Below, piece by piece: positions 47,320 to 55,000 of a DNA stretch of 55,000 nt; positions within the stretch are counted from its first letter, which is position 1, and each line of letters begins with the position of its first letter. The translations under genes and the position numbers were made by a program. The stretch comes from Solirubrobacterales bacterium (GTDB lineage Bacteria; Actinomycetota; Thermoleophilia; Solirubrobacterales; Solirubrobacteraceae), in NCBI GenBank assembly GCA_025963965.1, contig JAOPZS010000099.1:1-55000 (forward strand), in the 5' to 3' direction. The notes under the pieces are model-generated. The model had not been told where the DNA came from. It made no database searches and saw only the letters and a program-made list of their open reading frames with translations.

Positions 47320-49134
47320 ATGCTCAACGGGCGCCTCTACCGTGCGGCCTTCCTGCCGTTCCTGCTTGCTCTCGCCGTCGCCGCCTTCTCGCTCGGCAGC
47401 CGGCCGGCACCGGTGACCACGACTCTCGCTCCCGACGCATTCCGGGGTACGCGCGCGTACGGGGAACTCCACGTCCTCGCGGCCAGGTTCCCCGACCGCC
47501 GACCCGGCAGCGCCGGCGACGAGGCGCTGGCGTCCAATGTCGCCTCGACGCTGCGCGGCCTGGGCGGGACCGCCGGCGGCGGGTTCTCCGTGCACCTCAG
47601 CCATGTCGAAGGCCAGACGATCGACGGCCAGCGCCGCCTCACGACGGTGATCGCCGAACGTCCGGGCTCGACCAGTGCCGCGCCGATCCTGATCGTCGCT
47701 CACCGCGACGCCGCCGCCAGGGGCTCGAGCGGCGAGCTGTCGGCGACGGTCGCCCTGCTCGAGCTCGCACGCGTGTTCGCCGCCCGGGAGACGAAGCGCA
47801 CGATCGTGCTCGCCTCGACCTCCGGCGGCAGCGGCGGCGCCGCCGGCGCCGCGGCGCTGCCCGAAGACCTCGAAGCGGCAGGCCTGCACGGGCCGTTCGA
47901 CGCCGCGATCGTGCTGGGTGACCTCGCCGGGGCCGACCTGCGCCGCCCGCTCGTCGTGCCGTACTCCGACGGCTTCGGCTCTGCGCCCCTGGCTCTGCAG
48001 CGGACCGTCGCCGACGCGATCAAGCGCGAGTCCGGGTGGGACCCCGGAGCGCCCAGCACGCTCGGCCAGCTCGCTCACCTGAGCTTCCCGGCCGCCGTCG
48101 GCGAGCAGGGGGTGCTCGCCGATGAGGGCCTGCCGGCGGTGCTCGTCGGCGCCGGCGGCGAACACGTCACGGCCGGCGAGCGCACCAGCTCCGAAAGGCT
48201 CGAAATGCTGGGACGCGGCGTGCTCAGCTCGATCGATGCGCTCGACACCGCCGCGGACGTGCCCGCCTCGCTGCAGACGGGGCTGCTGCTGCAGCGCAAG
48301 ACCGTGCCCGAGTGGGCGCTGCGCCTGCTGCTCGGCGCGCTGCTGCTGCCACCGCTCGTCGCCGGTGCGGACGGTCTGGCACGCCTGCGCCGGCGCAGGC
48401 GCCCGGTCGGCCGGGCGAGCCTGTGGACGCTGAGCTGCGCGCTTCCGTTCCTCTGCTGCGCCGTCTTCTGCTGGGTGCTCGGGCGGCTCGGCATCATCGG
48501 CGCGGCCCCCTCGGTCCCCGTGCCCGGCGGCGCGATACCGCTCGACGGAGCGGCGATCACGGCGCTCGTCGCCGTCGCTTTGACGTTCCTGCTGTCGTGG
48601 CTTCTGTGGGGGTCGCTGATGCGCCGGCTCGGCATCGGCACGCCCGCCCGGCGGCCCGACCCGGACGTCGCCGGGCTGCCCGTGCAGCTGATCCTCACCG
48701 GGGTGGCCGTCGTCGTCTGGATCGGCAACCCGTACACGGCGCTGCTCGCGATCCCGGCCCTGCACCTGTCGCTGCTGCTCGCCGCGCCTGAGCTGCGCCC
48801 GCGCCGCCCGGTCGCGGTGGGCATCGCGGCGCTCGGCCTGCTGCCGCTCGCGCTGCTGCTGAGCTTCTACGCCCGCCAGCTCGGGCTCGGTCCCGCAGAG
48901 CTGGGTTGGAGCGCCGTGCTGCTTGTCGCCGGCGGCCACGTCGGCCTCGGCTCGGCACTGCTCTGGAGCGTCGCCTTCGGCTGCGGCGCGGGGGCTCTGA
49001 TGCTCGCCATCGAGCGCCAGGACGAGCCCAGCCTGCCGGCCGCCGAGGATGACGTGGAGATCACGATCAGGGGTCCGATGTCATACGCCGGCCCCGGGTC
49101 GCTCGGAGGTACGGAGTCGGCTCTGCGACGATAG
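47320..49134 (+). CDS. M28 peptidase-like ectodomain fused to a multi-TM domain; metal site degenerate
   Basis: A 604-residue protein. A TM/signal anchor (about 8-27) precedes an M28-like alpha/beta domain (about 45-310) and then about eight TM segments (330-575). The M28 scaffold is clear (ILIVAHRDAA, LSATVALLELARVF, LPAVLVGAGG), but of the usual zinc ligands only the His and Asp of HRD are obvious: the Asp-Asn of the DDNxSG loop reads SSGELSA, the Glu-Glu motif reads STSGGSGG, and the Asp-His near the end is VGEQGVLAD. It is probably not a peptidase. The sortase gene starts 5 nt downstream. Confidence 0.75.
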   Translation: MLNGRLYRAAFLPFLLALAVAAFSLGSRPAPVTTTLAPDAFRGTRAYGELHVLAARFPDRRPGSAGDEALASNVASTLRGLGGTAGGGFSVHLSHVEGQTIDGQRRLTTVIAERPGSTSAAPILIVAHRDAAARGSSGELSATVALLELARVFAARETKRTIVLASTSGGSGGAAGAAALPEDLEAAGLHGPFDAAIVLGDLAGADLRRPLVVPYSDGFGSAPLALQRTVADAIKRESGWDPGAPSTLGQLAHLSFPAAVGEQGVLADEGLPAVLVGAGGEHVTAGERTSSERLEMLGRGVLSSIDALDTAADVPASLQTGLLLQRKTVPEWALRLLLGALLLPPLVAGADGLARLRRRRRPVGRASLWTLSCALPFLCCAVFCWVLGRLGIIGAAPSVPVPGGAIPLDGAAITALVAVALTFLLSWLLWGSLMRRLGIGTPARRPDPDVAGLPVQLILTGVAVVVWIGNPYTALLAIPALHLSLLLAAPELRPRRPVAVGIAALGLLPLALLLSFYARQLGLGPAELGWSAVLLVAGGHVGLGSALLWSVAFGCGAGALMLAIERQDEPSLPAAEDDVEITIRGPMSYAGPGSLGGTESALRR

Positions 49135-49139
49135 GAGAG

Positions 49140-50000
49140 GTGAGCGAGTTCCCGATCACCTCCGTGGGGCCGGCGTCGAGCCTTTCCAAGGGGCGCTCGC
49201 GCTCCTCGAGGTCCCTCCGGTGGCTCGCGATCGCGCTGATGCTTGCCGGCGGGCTTGCGCTCGCCGACGGCGCAGTGACGCTGCTCTGGCAGGAGCCGAT
49301 CTCGGCTCTTGTCGGGAAAATCCGGCAGGACAACCTCAAGGGCGAGCTCAAGCACGTCGAAGCGGCTCGGCCGAGCGCCACCGAGACCCATGCCCTGACG
49401 GCGATCGACGGCGAGCGCAACCGCATCGCCTACCTCGCTGCGGAGCTGCAGCACGCGGCGAAGAACGGCGCGCCGATCGGGCGGATCGTGATGCCCTCGA
49501 TCGGCGTCAACTTCGTGATGGTCGACGGGACGGACACCTCGGACCTCGAAAGCGGTCCGGGCTTCTACACGGCCACGACCTTCCCGGGCATCGAGGGCAC
49601 GACCCTGATCGCCGGACACCGCACGACCTACCTGGCGCCGTTCCGGCACGTCGACTCGCTGCGCGCCGGCGACCAGATCCAGCTGCAGATGCCCTACGCG
49701 CGCTTCACCTACACGGTCGTCGGGCACCGGGTGGTCCAGCCGGAGAACGTCAAGGCGGCCACCGCCGAGGTCGGCTACAGCCGTGTCGTCCTGTCGGCCT
49801 GCACGCCGCTCTTCAGCGCCGCGAAACGGCTGCTCGTCTACGCGCGCCTCACGCGGGCCGTCCCGGTCGGGCCGGCCCGCTACCTGACCGAAGGCCAGCT
49901 GCCGCAGCCGCTCGACTATCCGCTGCGTCCGGCGCCGGCCCGCGAACTACCACCGGTGCTCAAATCCCTCGGCCCGTACTACGTCGCCCCCGCCGCCTAG
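49140..50000 (+). CDS. Sortase, class E-like
   Basis: A 286-residue cysteine transpeptidase. An N-terminal TM (about 28-50) anchors it, with the catalytic domain outside. IAGHRTTYLAPFRHV gives the His (about 160), VVLSACTPLF the Cys (221) and KRLLVYARL the Arg (about 236). PSIGVNFVMVDGTDTSDLESGPGFY and TFPGIEGTTLIAGH are typical of housekeeping class E sortases. It would anchor LAxTG-type proteins to the wall. No substrate gene is seen nearby. GTG 49140 follows GGAGAG. The 3' end overlaps thiL tail-to-tail by 54 bp. Confidence 0.9.
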   Translation: MSEFPITSVGPASSLSKGRSRSSRSLRWLAIALMLAGGLALADGAVTLLWQEPISALVGKIRQDNLKGELKHVEAARPSATETHALTAIDGERNRIAYLAAELQHAAKNGAPIGRIVMPSIGVNFVMVDGTDTSDLESGPGFYTATTFPGIEGTTLIAGHRTTYLAPFRHVDSLRAGDQIQLQMPYARFTYTVVGHRVVQPENVKAATAEVGYSRVVLSACTPLFSAAKRLLVYARLTRAVPVGPARYLTEGQLPQPLDYPLRPAPARELPPVLKSLGPYYVAPAA

Positions 50001-50897
50001 CAGCGTCACACCTGCGGGCCCGCCGGCGACCTCGCCGATCCAGCTGACCTGCGCGCGCCCCTCCCGTCGCAGCGCCTGCTCGACGGCGTCCGCGCGCCCA
50101 GGCGCGACCGTGAAGCACAGCTCGTAGTCCTCCCCGGCGTCCGCCGCGAGCTCGGCGGCAGGCCGGCCAAGCGCCGCCGCGGCCTCGCGCACACCTGCTC
50201 CGAGTGGCAGCCGCTCGAGCGCGATGCGCAGCTCGGCCCCCGAGGCCCGGCCGATGTGCCCGGCGTCGCTCGCCAGCCCGTCGGAGAGGTCGATCATCGC
50301 GCTCACGCCCGCCGCCGCGAGCGCACGGCCCTCGATCAGCCGCGGCTCCGGCCGGCTCGCGCGACGCAGGCACGGCTCGACCGCCACCGTGCGGGGCACC
50401 CTTGCCTGCAACACGGCCAGCGCGGCCGCGGCCGCGCCGAGCTCGCCGGTGACGCCGACGAGATCGCCCTCGCGCGCGCCGTCGCGCCCGATCAGCAGCT
50501 CCTCGCGATCTGCCCACCCGGTCACCGTCACGGACACCGAGAGCACCGGCGAGGCGACCACGTCGCCGCCCGCGATCGCGGCGCCGCACCGCAGCGCGAG
50601 CATGTCGGCCGCGGCGACGAGTGCGAGCGCCTGGTCCTCGCCGAACCCGCCTGGCAGGCCCAGCGAGATGTACGCCTCACCCGCCTCGGCGCCCATCGCC
50701 GCGAGATCCGAGAGCGCTCCTGCGAGGGCCCGGTGGCCTACCTCGGCGGGCGTCGCCCAGCCCTCCTGCAGGCGAAAGTGAACGCCGTCGACCATCGTGT
50801 CGATCGAGGTCGCGCACCACGGTCGCGCGCGGACCACAGCGGCGTCATCACCGATCCCGCGCAACAGCCGAGTGTCCTGCCGCGGGCTCTGCAGCAC
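49947..50897 (-). CDS. thiL: Thiamine-monophosphate kinase
   Basis: About 316 residues (328 if homology to 50933 is counted). LLRGIGDDAAVV, DTMVDGVHFRL, ALSDLAAMGAE, GGDVVASPVLSVSVTVTGWA and DLSDGLASDAGHIGRASGAEL are the ThiL motifs for ATP and TMP. It makes thiamine diphosphate from TMP. The start is unclear: in-frame codons 50898-50933 encode [12 protein letters not shown], which resembles the normal ThiL N-terminus, but contain no ATG, GTG or TTG. Initiation may be at an ATC (50931-50933) overlapping the infA end, or at GTG 50897. Its stop overlaps the sortase gene. Confidence 0.88.
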   Translation of the reverse strand: MLQSPRQDTRLLRGIGDDAAVVRARPWCATSIDTMVDGVHFRLQEGWATPAEVGHRALAGALSDLAAMGAEAGEAYISLGLPGGFGEDQALALVAAADMLALRCGAAIAGGDVVASPVLSVSVTVTGWADREELLIGRDGAREGDLVGVTGELGAAAAALAVLQARVPRTVAVEPCLRRASRPEPRLIEGRALAAAGVSAMIDLSDGLASDAGHIGRASGAELRIALERLPLGAGVREAAAALGRPAAELAADAGEDYELCFTVAPGRADAVEQALRREGRAQVSWIGEVAGGPAGVTLLGGGGDVVRAEGFEHRW

Positions 50898-50925
50898 CGC
50901 GCCGATCGCGTCGATCAGGGACCGC

Positions 50926-51144
50926 TCAGCGATGCCGGTAGACGATTCGGGCCCGGTCCAGGTCGTAGGGAGAGAGCTCGCAGCGCACGCGATCGCCCGG
51001 CAGGATGCGGATGCGGAAGCGCCGCATCTTTCCCGCCACGTGTCCGAGCACGACGTGGTCGTTGTCCAGCTTCACGCGGAACATCGCGTTCGGCAGGGCC
51101 TCGATCACCTCACCCTCGAATTCGACCTTGTCCTCCTTCGCCAC
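50926..51144 (-). CDS. infA: Translation initiation factor IF-1
   Basis: A 72-residue OB-fold protein: [70 protein letters not shown], in blocks, is a complete IF-1. GTG 51144 has AGGAAAGAG just upstream. It is located with thiL rather than in the usual rpmJ-rpsM cluster. It may be one of two copies, which the window cannot show. Confidence 0.95.
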   Translation of the reverse strand: MAKEDKVEFEGEVIEALPNAMFRVKLDNDHVVLGHVAGKMRRFRIRILPGDRVRCELSPYDLDRARIVYRHR

Positions 51145-51281
51145 GCTCTTTCCTATCTGGCCGCGCCGGGCGGCCGTTCGGTCATTGCAACGTCAAACTA
51201 CCAGCGCGGCGGCTCCACAGGGGAAACGCGAGCGTCGTCGGCGTGTCGTGACGGTGGCCCACCGGGCCGGCCACCGCCGGC

Positions 51282-53381
51282 TCATTTCGGTTCGAGTCCG
51301 CCCGTTTTGTTGACGCCGGGCGGTTCGGACCCCGGCGCGGCGGGGCTGCGGGGCGTCGCGTGACCACGGCTCTGACTACGCCGGCGCGGTTTGCTTTTTT
51401 CGCTGGCTTCGCCTTCGGCGGCCGCGGCCGCCTGCCCGGTGGCGGCGAACTTCCCGTAGAACGGCTGGAAGCTGATCCCGGCGTTCGATTCGTGCAGCGG
51501 CGCACACGGATGGCCTTCGGTCACGGCCGACATGTAGTCGTGCCAGATCGACGACGGCAGCGCGCCGCCCTGCTGCAGTTCTCCGTGCACGGAGGTCATC
51601 GACACGCGTTTGGTCGGGTAGCCCATCCAGACGACGGTCGAGTATTCGGAGTTGTAGCCGTCGAGCCAGGCGTCGATGAATTCACTCGTCGTTCCCGTCT
51701 TCGCAGCGGTCGGGCAGTTGATCGCCGAGCGCGCCGCGGTGCCACCGAGCGCGTTCTCGTGGAGGATCCGCGTCTCTTCGCCGGTGACGCCTTCGCTCAG
51801 GACCTTGACGCGGTGCGGCTGTCCCCAGTTGGTGTCGGCGTGCCCGTCCGGGAACACGACCTTGGTGATCGCGATCGGCGAGTTGCGCCAGCCGCCGTCG
51901 GCGAGCGTGGCGTAGACGTTCGCCATCTCCAGCGGTGTGACGCCGAGTTTGAGGCCGCCGAGTGCCTCCGCGGCGTAGCTCTGCAACGGGCTGACGACGC
52001 CCATCTTGCGCGCCATTTCGGTGATCGTGCTCTCGCCCAGGTCGGCGGCGAGCTGGGCGTAGACGGTGTTGTCCGATTTGAGTGTCGCCTGCACGAGGTC
52101 GATCGCCCCGTTCTGCTCGCCGCCGAACGTTTTCACGCTGTAGGTCGGGTATTCGGGGAGCCACCCCGCGGGCAGCGTGTGGGAGTCGTAGGTCGTGCTG
52201 TTCGGGTCGACGCCGCGGGAGAGCGCATCGGCGAGGTCGATCGCCTTGAAAGTCGAGCCGGGCTGGCGGTGGCCGTCGGCAGCGAGGTTGTACTGGGATT
52301 CCTCGTAGCTCTTTGACTCCGCCATCGCCTCGATGTTGCCGTTGGCGGGGTTGATCGTGACGATCGCCGCCGCCGGGTCTTCCGGCTGGTTGAGCACTTC
52401 GCCGATCGCTCTGCGGGCCAGGTACTGCATGTGCAGGTCGATCGTCGTGTAGACCTTCAGCCCGCCCCGTTCGACCGCCTTTTTGCCGTAGCGCCGATCG
52501 AGCAGCTGATGCACGTATTCGAAGAAGAAGTCCTCACGGCGCTGCGAGTAGAACGAGCCGCGTTCGGCTTCCAACGGGGCTCGCTTCGCGGCCGCCGCGC
52601 GCGCCGGGGAGATGTAGTGAAGTTCGGCCATCTTGCTGAGCACCTCGTTGCGCCGCTTGCGCGCAGCGGCAGGATCGAGGAACGGGTTGTATTCGGAAGG
52701 GGCCTGCGGCAGGCCGGCGAGCAGCGCCGACTGCTGCAGGTTCAGCTGTGAGGCCGGCTTGTTGAAGAACACCCGCGCCGCGGCCTGCACGCCGAGCGCG
52801 GTCTGACCTCCGACGGTTCCGTACGGGACGCTGTTCAGGTACTCGGTCAGGACGGAGTTCTTGCTGCGGCACTTCTCGTAGTCGACGGCCATCTTGGCCT
52901 CTTCGATCTTCTGCTTGAGGGTGCGGGTGTCGCTGCGCATGTACAGGTTGCGCATCAGCTGCATCGCGATCGTCGATCCGCCCTGCAGCGCCTTGCCCCG
53001 GGTCACGTCCTTGACGGCCGCACGGAAGATCCCGGTCGGGTCGACGCCGTCGTTTTTCCAGAAGCGCTGGTCCTCGATCGCGATCGTCGCGTTCCTCAGC
53101 TGGTCGGGAATCTGCGAGCCGGGCACCGGGGTGCGGAGGTCTTCCGAGCGGATGAAGCCGAGCCGTTCGTTGTTGGAGGCCAGCACCTGCGAGGAGCCGC
53201 CGCTGACGAGCGGCTTCAGTTTGCAGGGGTTGGGCGTTCCCTGCGCGACATGCGCGACGTAGCCGACGCCGCTCAGCACGCCGATCATCACCGCCGTCGC
53301 GAGCACGCCTCCGCCGATCAGGAAGAAGCGCCCGCCGGCGCTGCGGCCACGCCGGCGCCGCTGTCGAGCTTGTCGGGACAT
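51282..53381 (-). CDS. Class A penicillin-binding protein (bifunctional glycosyltransferase/transpeptidase)
   Basis: A 699-residue PBP1-type enzyme. Basic N-terminus and TM (about 20-45), then a GT51 domain (IAIEDQRFWKNDGVDPTGIFRA, GGSTIAMQLMRNLY, KIEEAKMAVDYEK) and a transpeptidase domain with PGSTFKAI (SxxK), SDNTVY (SxN) and AAKTGTTSEF (KTG). The C-terminus is Ala/Lys/Arg/Pro-rich. It polymerises and cross-links peptidoglycan. ATG 53381 has a TAATCT hexamer 13 nt upstream. It stands between infA and a divergent mannosyltransferase gene. Confidence 0.94.
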   Translation of the reverse strand: MSRQARQRRRRGRSAGGRFFLIGGGVLATAVMIGVLSGVGYVAHVAQGTPNPCKLKPLVSGGSSQVLASNNERLGFIRSEDLRTPVPGSQIPDQLRNATIAIEDQRFWKNDGVDPTGIFRAAVKDVTRGKALQGGSTIAMQLMRNLYMRSDTRTLKQKIEEAKMAVDYEKCRSKNSVLTEYLNSVPYGTVGGQTALGVQAAARVFFNKPASQLNLQQSALLAGLPQAPSEYNPFLDPAAARKRRNEVLSKMAELHYISPARAAAAKRAPLEAERGSFYSQRREDFFFEYVHQLLDRRYGKKAVERGGLKVYTTIDLHMQYLARRAIGEVLNQPEDPAAAIVTINPANGNIEAMAESKSYEESQYNLAADGHRQPGSTFKAIDLADALSRGVDPNSTTYDSHTLPAGWLPEYPTYSVKTFGGEQNGAIDLVQATLKSDNTVYAQLAADLGESTITEMARKMGVVSPLQSYAAEALGGLKLGVTPLEMANVYATLADGGWRNSPIAITKVVFPDGHADTNWGQPHRVKVLSEGVTGEETRILHENALGGTAARSAINCPTAAKTGTTSEFIDAWLDGYNSEYSTVVWMGYPTKRVSMTSVHGELQQGGALPSSIWHDYMSAVTEGHPCAPLHESNAGISFQPFYGKFAATGQAAAAAEGEASEKSKPRRRSQSRGHATPRSPAAPGSEPPGVNKTGGLEPK

Positions 53382-53394
53382 TTGGGCAGATTCG

Positions 53395-53400
53395 AGATTA
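53395..53400 (-). promoter_or_regulatory. Candidate -10 of the PBP gene
   Basis: TAATCT on the minus strand, 13 nt before ATG 53381; implies a leader of only a few nucleotides. Confidence 0.4.
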
Positions 53401-53445
53401 CCGCCCGGAATCCCCTTGGGCGGCAGGTTCGTGCTCGCCGATCTC

Positions 53446-53451
53446 TAGGCT
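53446..53451 (+). promoter_or_regulatory. Candidate -10 of the mannosyltransferase gene
   Basis: TAGGCT 11 nt before GTG 53463, which would be a leaderless start. Confidence 0.35.
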
Positions 53452-53462
53452 CGGGGCTGAAG

Positions 53463-54929
53463 GTGATCGATCCCGACACAGCAGAGACGCGCGTCGCGAC
53501 GATGGCCGGGGCGACGATCGACGGCGGCGCCGGCGCGACCGCGGCGCCGCAGCCCCTGGCGGGTGCCGGCCTTGCGCCTCGGCGCCGCAGCAGCTATCGC
53601 CCGCGCGCGCTGGACGTGCTGCGGGCGGACGCGGCGCGCATGAGGGCCCTGCGGGACGTCTGGCTGGCGCTGTGGAGCTCGCGCCTGCTGGTCGCTGCCG
53701 GCGGCGTCGGCACCGTTCTGGCCCTTGGCTTCGGACCGATCCGCGGCGCCTTCAACCCGCCGGGTGTGACGCGTGGCTTCGGCGGCCTCGGCGACGTGCT
53801 GGCCGCCCCGGTGGCGCGGTGGGACAGCGCCTGGTACCTGGTGATCGCCCATTTCGGCTACCACCCGCAGCTCGGTCACATCACCGCCGCGCGCACCGCT
53901 TTCTTCCCGGTCTACCCGCTCGGGATAAAAGCCCTCTCGTGGCTCGGCAGCCCGGCGATCGTGGCCGGCGTGCTGATCTCGCTGGTGGCGTTCGCGGCCG
54001 GCCTGTACGGGATCCACCGGCTGACGACGCTCGAGCTCGGCCGCGGTGCGGCGAGCGCAAGCGGCGGAGATGCCGCCCGCCTTGCGGTGCTCGCGACGGC
54101 GTTCGCACCGATGGCGTTCTTCTTCTCGGCCGTCTACTCCGAGTCGCTGTACCTGGCCCTCTCGGTCGGGGTGTTCTGGAGCGCCCGCCAGGGGCGGTGG
54201 GCGATGACGGGCGTGCTCGGGGCACTCGCCGCCGGCACGCGCAGCGCCGGCCTCGTGCTGCTGGTGCCGGCGCTGATGATCTACCTGTACGGGCCGCGGG
54301 AGGACCGTCCCTCGCCGCCAGCCCGTGCCGGGCGCCTGCTGGCGCGCCTGCGCCCGCGCTTCCGCCTGCGCGGCGATGCGCTCTGGCTGCTGCTGATTCC
54401 CGCCGGTGCCGTGGCGTTCTCACTCGGTTTGGCCGTGGCCGGCGGCGACGGGCTGGCGCCGCTGCGCGCGCAGGGCGTCTGGGGCCGGCATCTCGCCGGT
54501 CCGTACGTGGCGGTGTGGGACGGGCTGCGCGCAGCCTTCGAGGGGGCCCGCCAGCTGCTCTCCTTCCAGCGCGCCCACGTGTACTTCCCGGCTGCGACAG
54601 GCAGCCCGACGGTCGCGGCCGCTCACAACCTGGCGCAGCTCGCGTTCCTGCTCGCGGCGGTACCGGCGCTGCTGTGGGCGTGGCGTCGCCTTCCCGCGGC
54701 GTATGTCGTCTACGTGATCGCGGCGCTCGCGCTGCCGCTGTCGGAGCCGGTCACCGGACAGCCGCTGATGTCGCTCCCGCGCTTCCTGCTGGTGCTCTTC
54801 CCGCTGTCGATCGCCACCGGCGGCTGGCTGGCCGAGCATCCGCGGGCCCGCCGTCCGCTGCTCGTGCTCTCGGCCGCGCTGATGGTCGTGTTCGTGGCGC
54901 AGTTCTCCACGTGGCACTGGGTCGCCTGA
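53463..54929 (+). CDS. PIG-V-like polytopic mannosyltransferase
   Basis: A 475-488-residue membrane protein (GTG 53463 or ATG 53502), with about nine to eleven TM segments after a cytoplasmic N-terminus of about 75 residues. APVARWDSAWYLVIAHFGY and ARTAFFPVYPLGIKAL are the two conserved loops of PIG-V/GPI mannosyltransferase-like proteins, in which the Asp is catalytic; SAVYSESLYLALSVGVFW is a further landmark. It probably transfers a sugar from a polyprenyl phosphate donor to a surface lipid or protein. It is followed 1 bp later by another ORF. Confidence 0.85.
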   Translation: MIDPDTAETRVATMAGATIDGGAGATAAPQPLAGAGLAPRRRSSYRPRALDVLRADAARMRALRDVWLALWSSRLLVAAGGVGTVLALGFGPIRGAFNPPGVTRGFGGLGDVLAAPVARWDSAWYLVIAHFGYHPQLGHITAARTAFFPVYPLGIKALSWLGSPAIVAGVLISLVAFAAGLYGIHRLTTLELGRGAASASGGDAARLAVLATAFAPMAFFFSAVYSESLYLALSVGVFWSARQGRWAMTGVLGALAAGTRSAGLVLLVPALMIYLYGPREDRPSPPARAGRLLARLRPRFRLRGDALWLLLIPAGAVAFSLGLAVAGGDGLAPLRAQGVWGRHLAGPYVAVWDGLRAAFEGARQLLSFQRAHVYFPAATGSPTVAAAHNLAQLAFLLAAVPALLWAWRRLPAAYVVYVIAALALPLSEPVTGQPLMSLPRFLLVLFPLSIATGGWLAEHPRARRPLLVLSAALMVVFVAQFSTWHWVA

Positions 54930-54930
54930 G

Positions 54931-55000
54931 ATGAGCGCCCGGCCGCCCTTCGAGCCGACCGCGGTCCCGCCGGCCGCGGGCAGCGCCGCCGCGCCCGCCG
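54931..55000 (+). CDS. Start of a further gene, cut by window edge
   Basis: ATG 54931 opens a frame of 23 codons (MSARPPFEPTAVPPAAGSAA and on) to the window end. It begins 1 bp after the mannosyltransferase stop, so they are likely co-transcribed. The Pro/Ala-rich N-terminus gives no clue to function. Confidence 0.5.
   Translation, partial: MSARPPFEPTAVPPAAGSAAAPA

Overview
The window is about 70% GC and densely packed on both strands, with no gene-free stretch longer than about 200 bp. Gene content and style point to a deep-branching, high-GC actinobacterium, most likely class Thermoleophilia (Solirubrobacterales-like). This placement is an inference from the GC content, a Bacillus-type split cytochrome bc complex, sortase and TreT genes, and many leaderless starts; no 16S rRNA is present to confirm it. 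Nearly everything is chromosomal housekeeping. I see no prophage, insertion sequence, CRISPR array or defence island.

Layout. 1-4062: end of an FAD oxidoreductase, an aminotransferase, a TetR regulator divergent from a 14-TM drug exporter with two identical operator palindromes, and a UspA protein. 4059-6670 (minus): a three-gene amino-acid ABC importer. 6864-10565: a large secreted PKD-domain protein, a small membrane protein, an NlpC/P60-like lipoprotein and a GtrA protein. 10675-13696: a bifunctional-nuclease-family protein, then an aminotransferase and D-Ala-D-Ala ligase operon. 13837-19774: membrane and phosphatase genes, a PepSY-like/GT-C fusion, a YmdB phosphodiesterase and an AI-2E family transporter. 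19771-21809: an ABC-2 exporter pair.

21821-29865 is a long plus-strand bioenergetics block: hemB, a fused siroheme decarboxylase-like gene, hemL, a helical unknown, qcrA-qcrB-qcrC, menG and a polyprenyl diphosphate synthase. It would make tetrapyrrole, the menaquinol:cytochrome c reductase that uses heme, and the prenylated quinone that feeds it. 29876-33249: a zinc-ribbon protein, an enlarged tatC, a TPR-like protein, purU and tRNA-Lys(CTT). 33319-38034: patatin, YdeI-like protein, a flavin monooxygenase divergent from a TetR regulator (EthA/EthR-like layout with paired operators), and a G1 glutamic peptidase.

38118-47247 (minus) is a replication, translation and trehalose block, in transcription order treT, otsA, rpsF, fatty-acid hydroxylase-like gene, ssb, rpsR, rplI, dnaB, DnaC/DnaI-type loader, purA. 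47320-55000: a degenerate M28 peptidase fused to a membrane domain, a sortase, thiL and infA, a class A penicillin-binding protein, a PIG-V-like mannosyltransferase and the start of one further gene.

The strongest cross-cutting signal is a promoter grammar. A TANNNT -10 hexamer lies only 5-13 nt upstream of the start codon of about twenty genes with no Shine-Dalgarno, which implies leaderless transcription and fixes many start codons. Other points worth checking are the two TetR operator pairs, the siroheme-decarboxylase fusion between hemB and hemL, the Bacillus-like Qcr complex lacking the heme c_n cysteine, the desaturase-like gene breaking the rpsF-ssb order, a LexA-type box upstream of dnaB, and a TatC with a large extracytoplasmic insertion.
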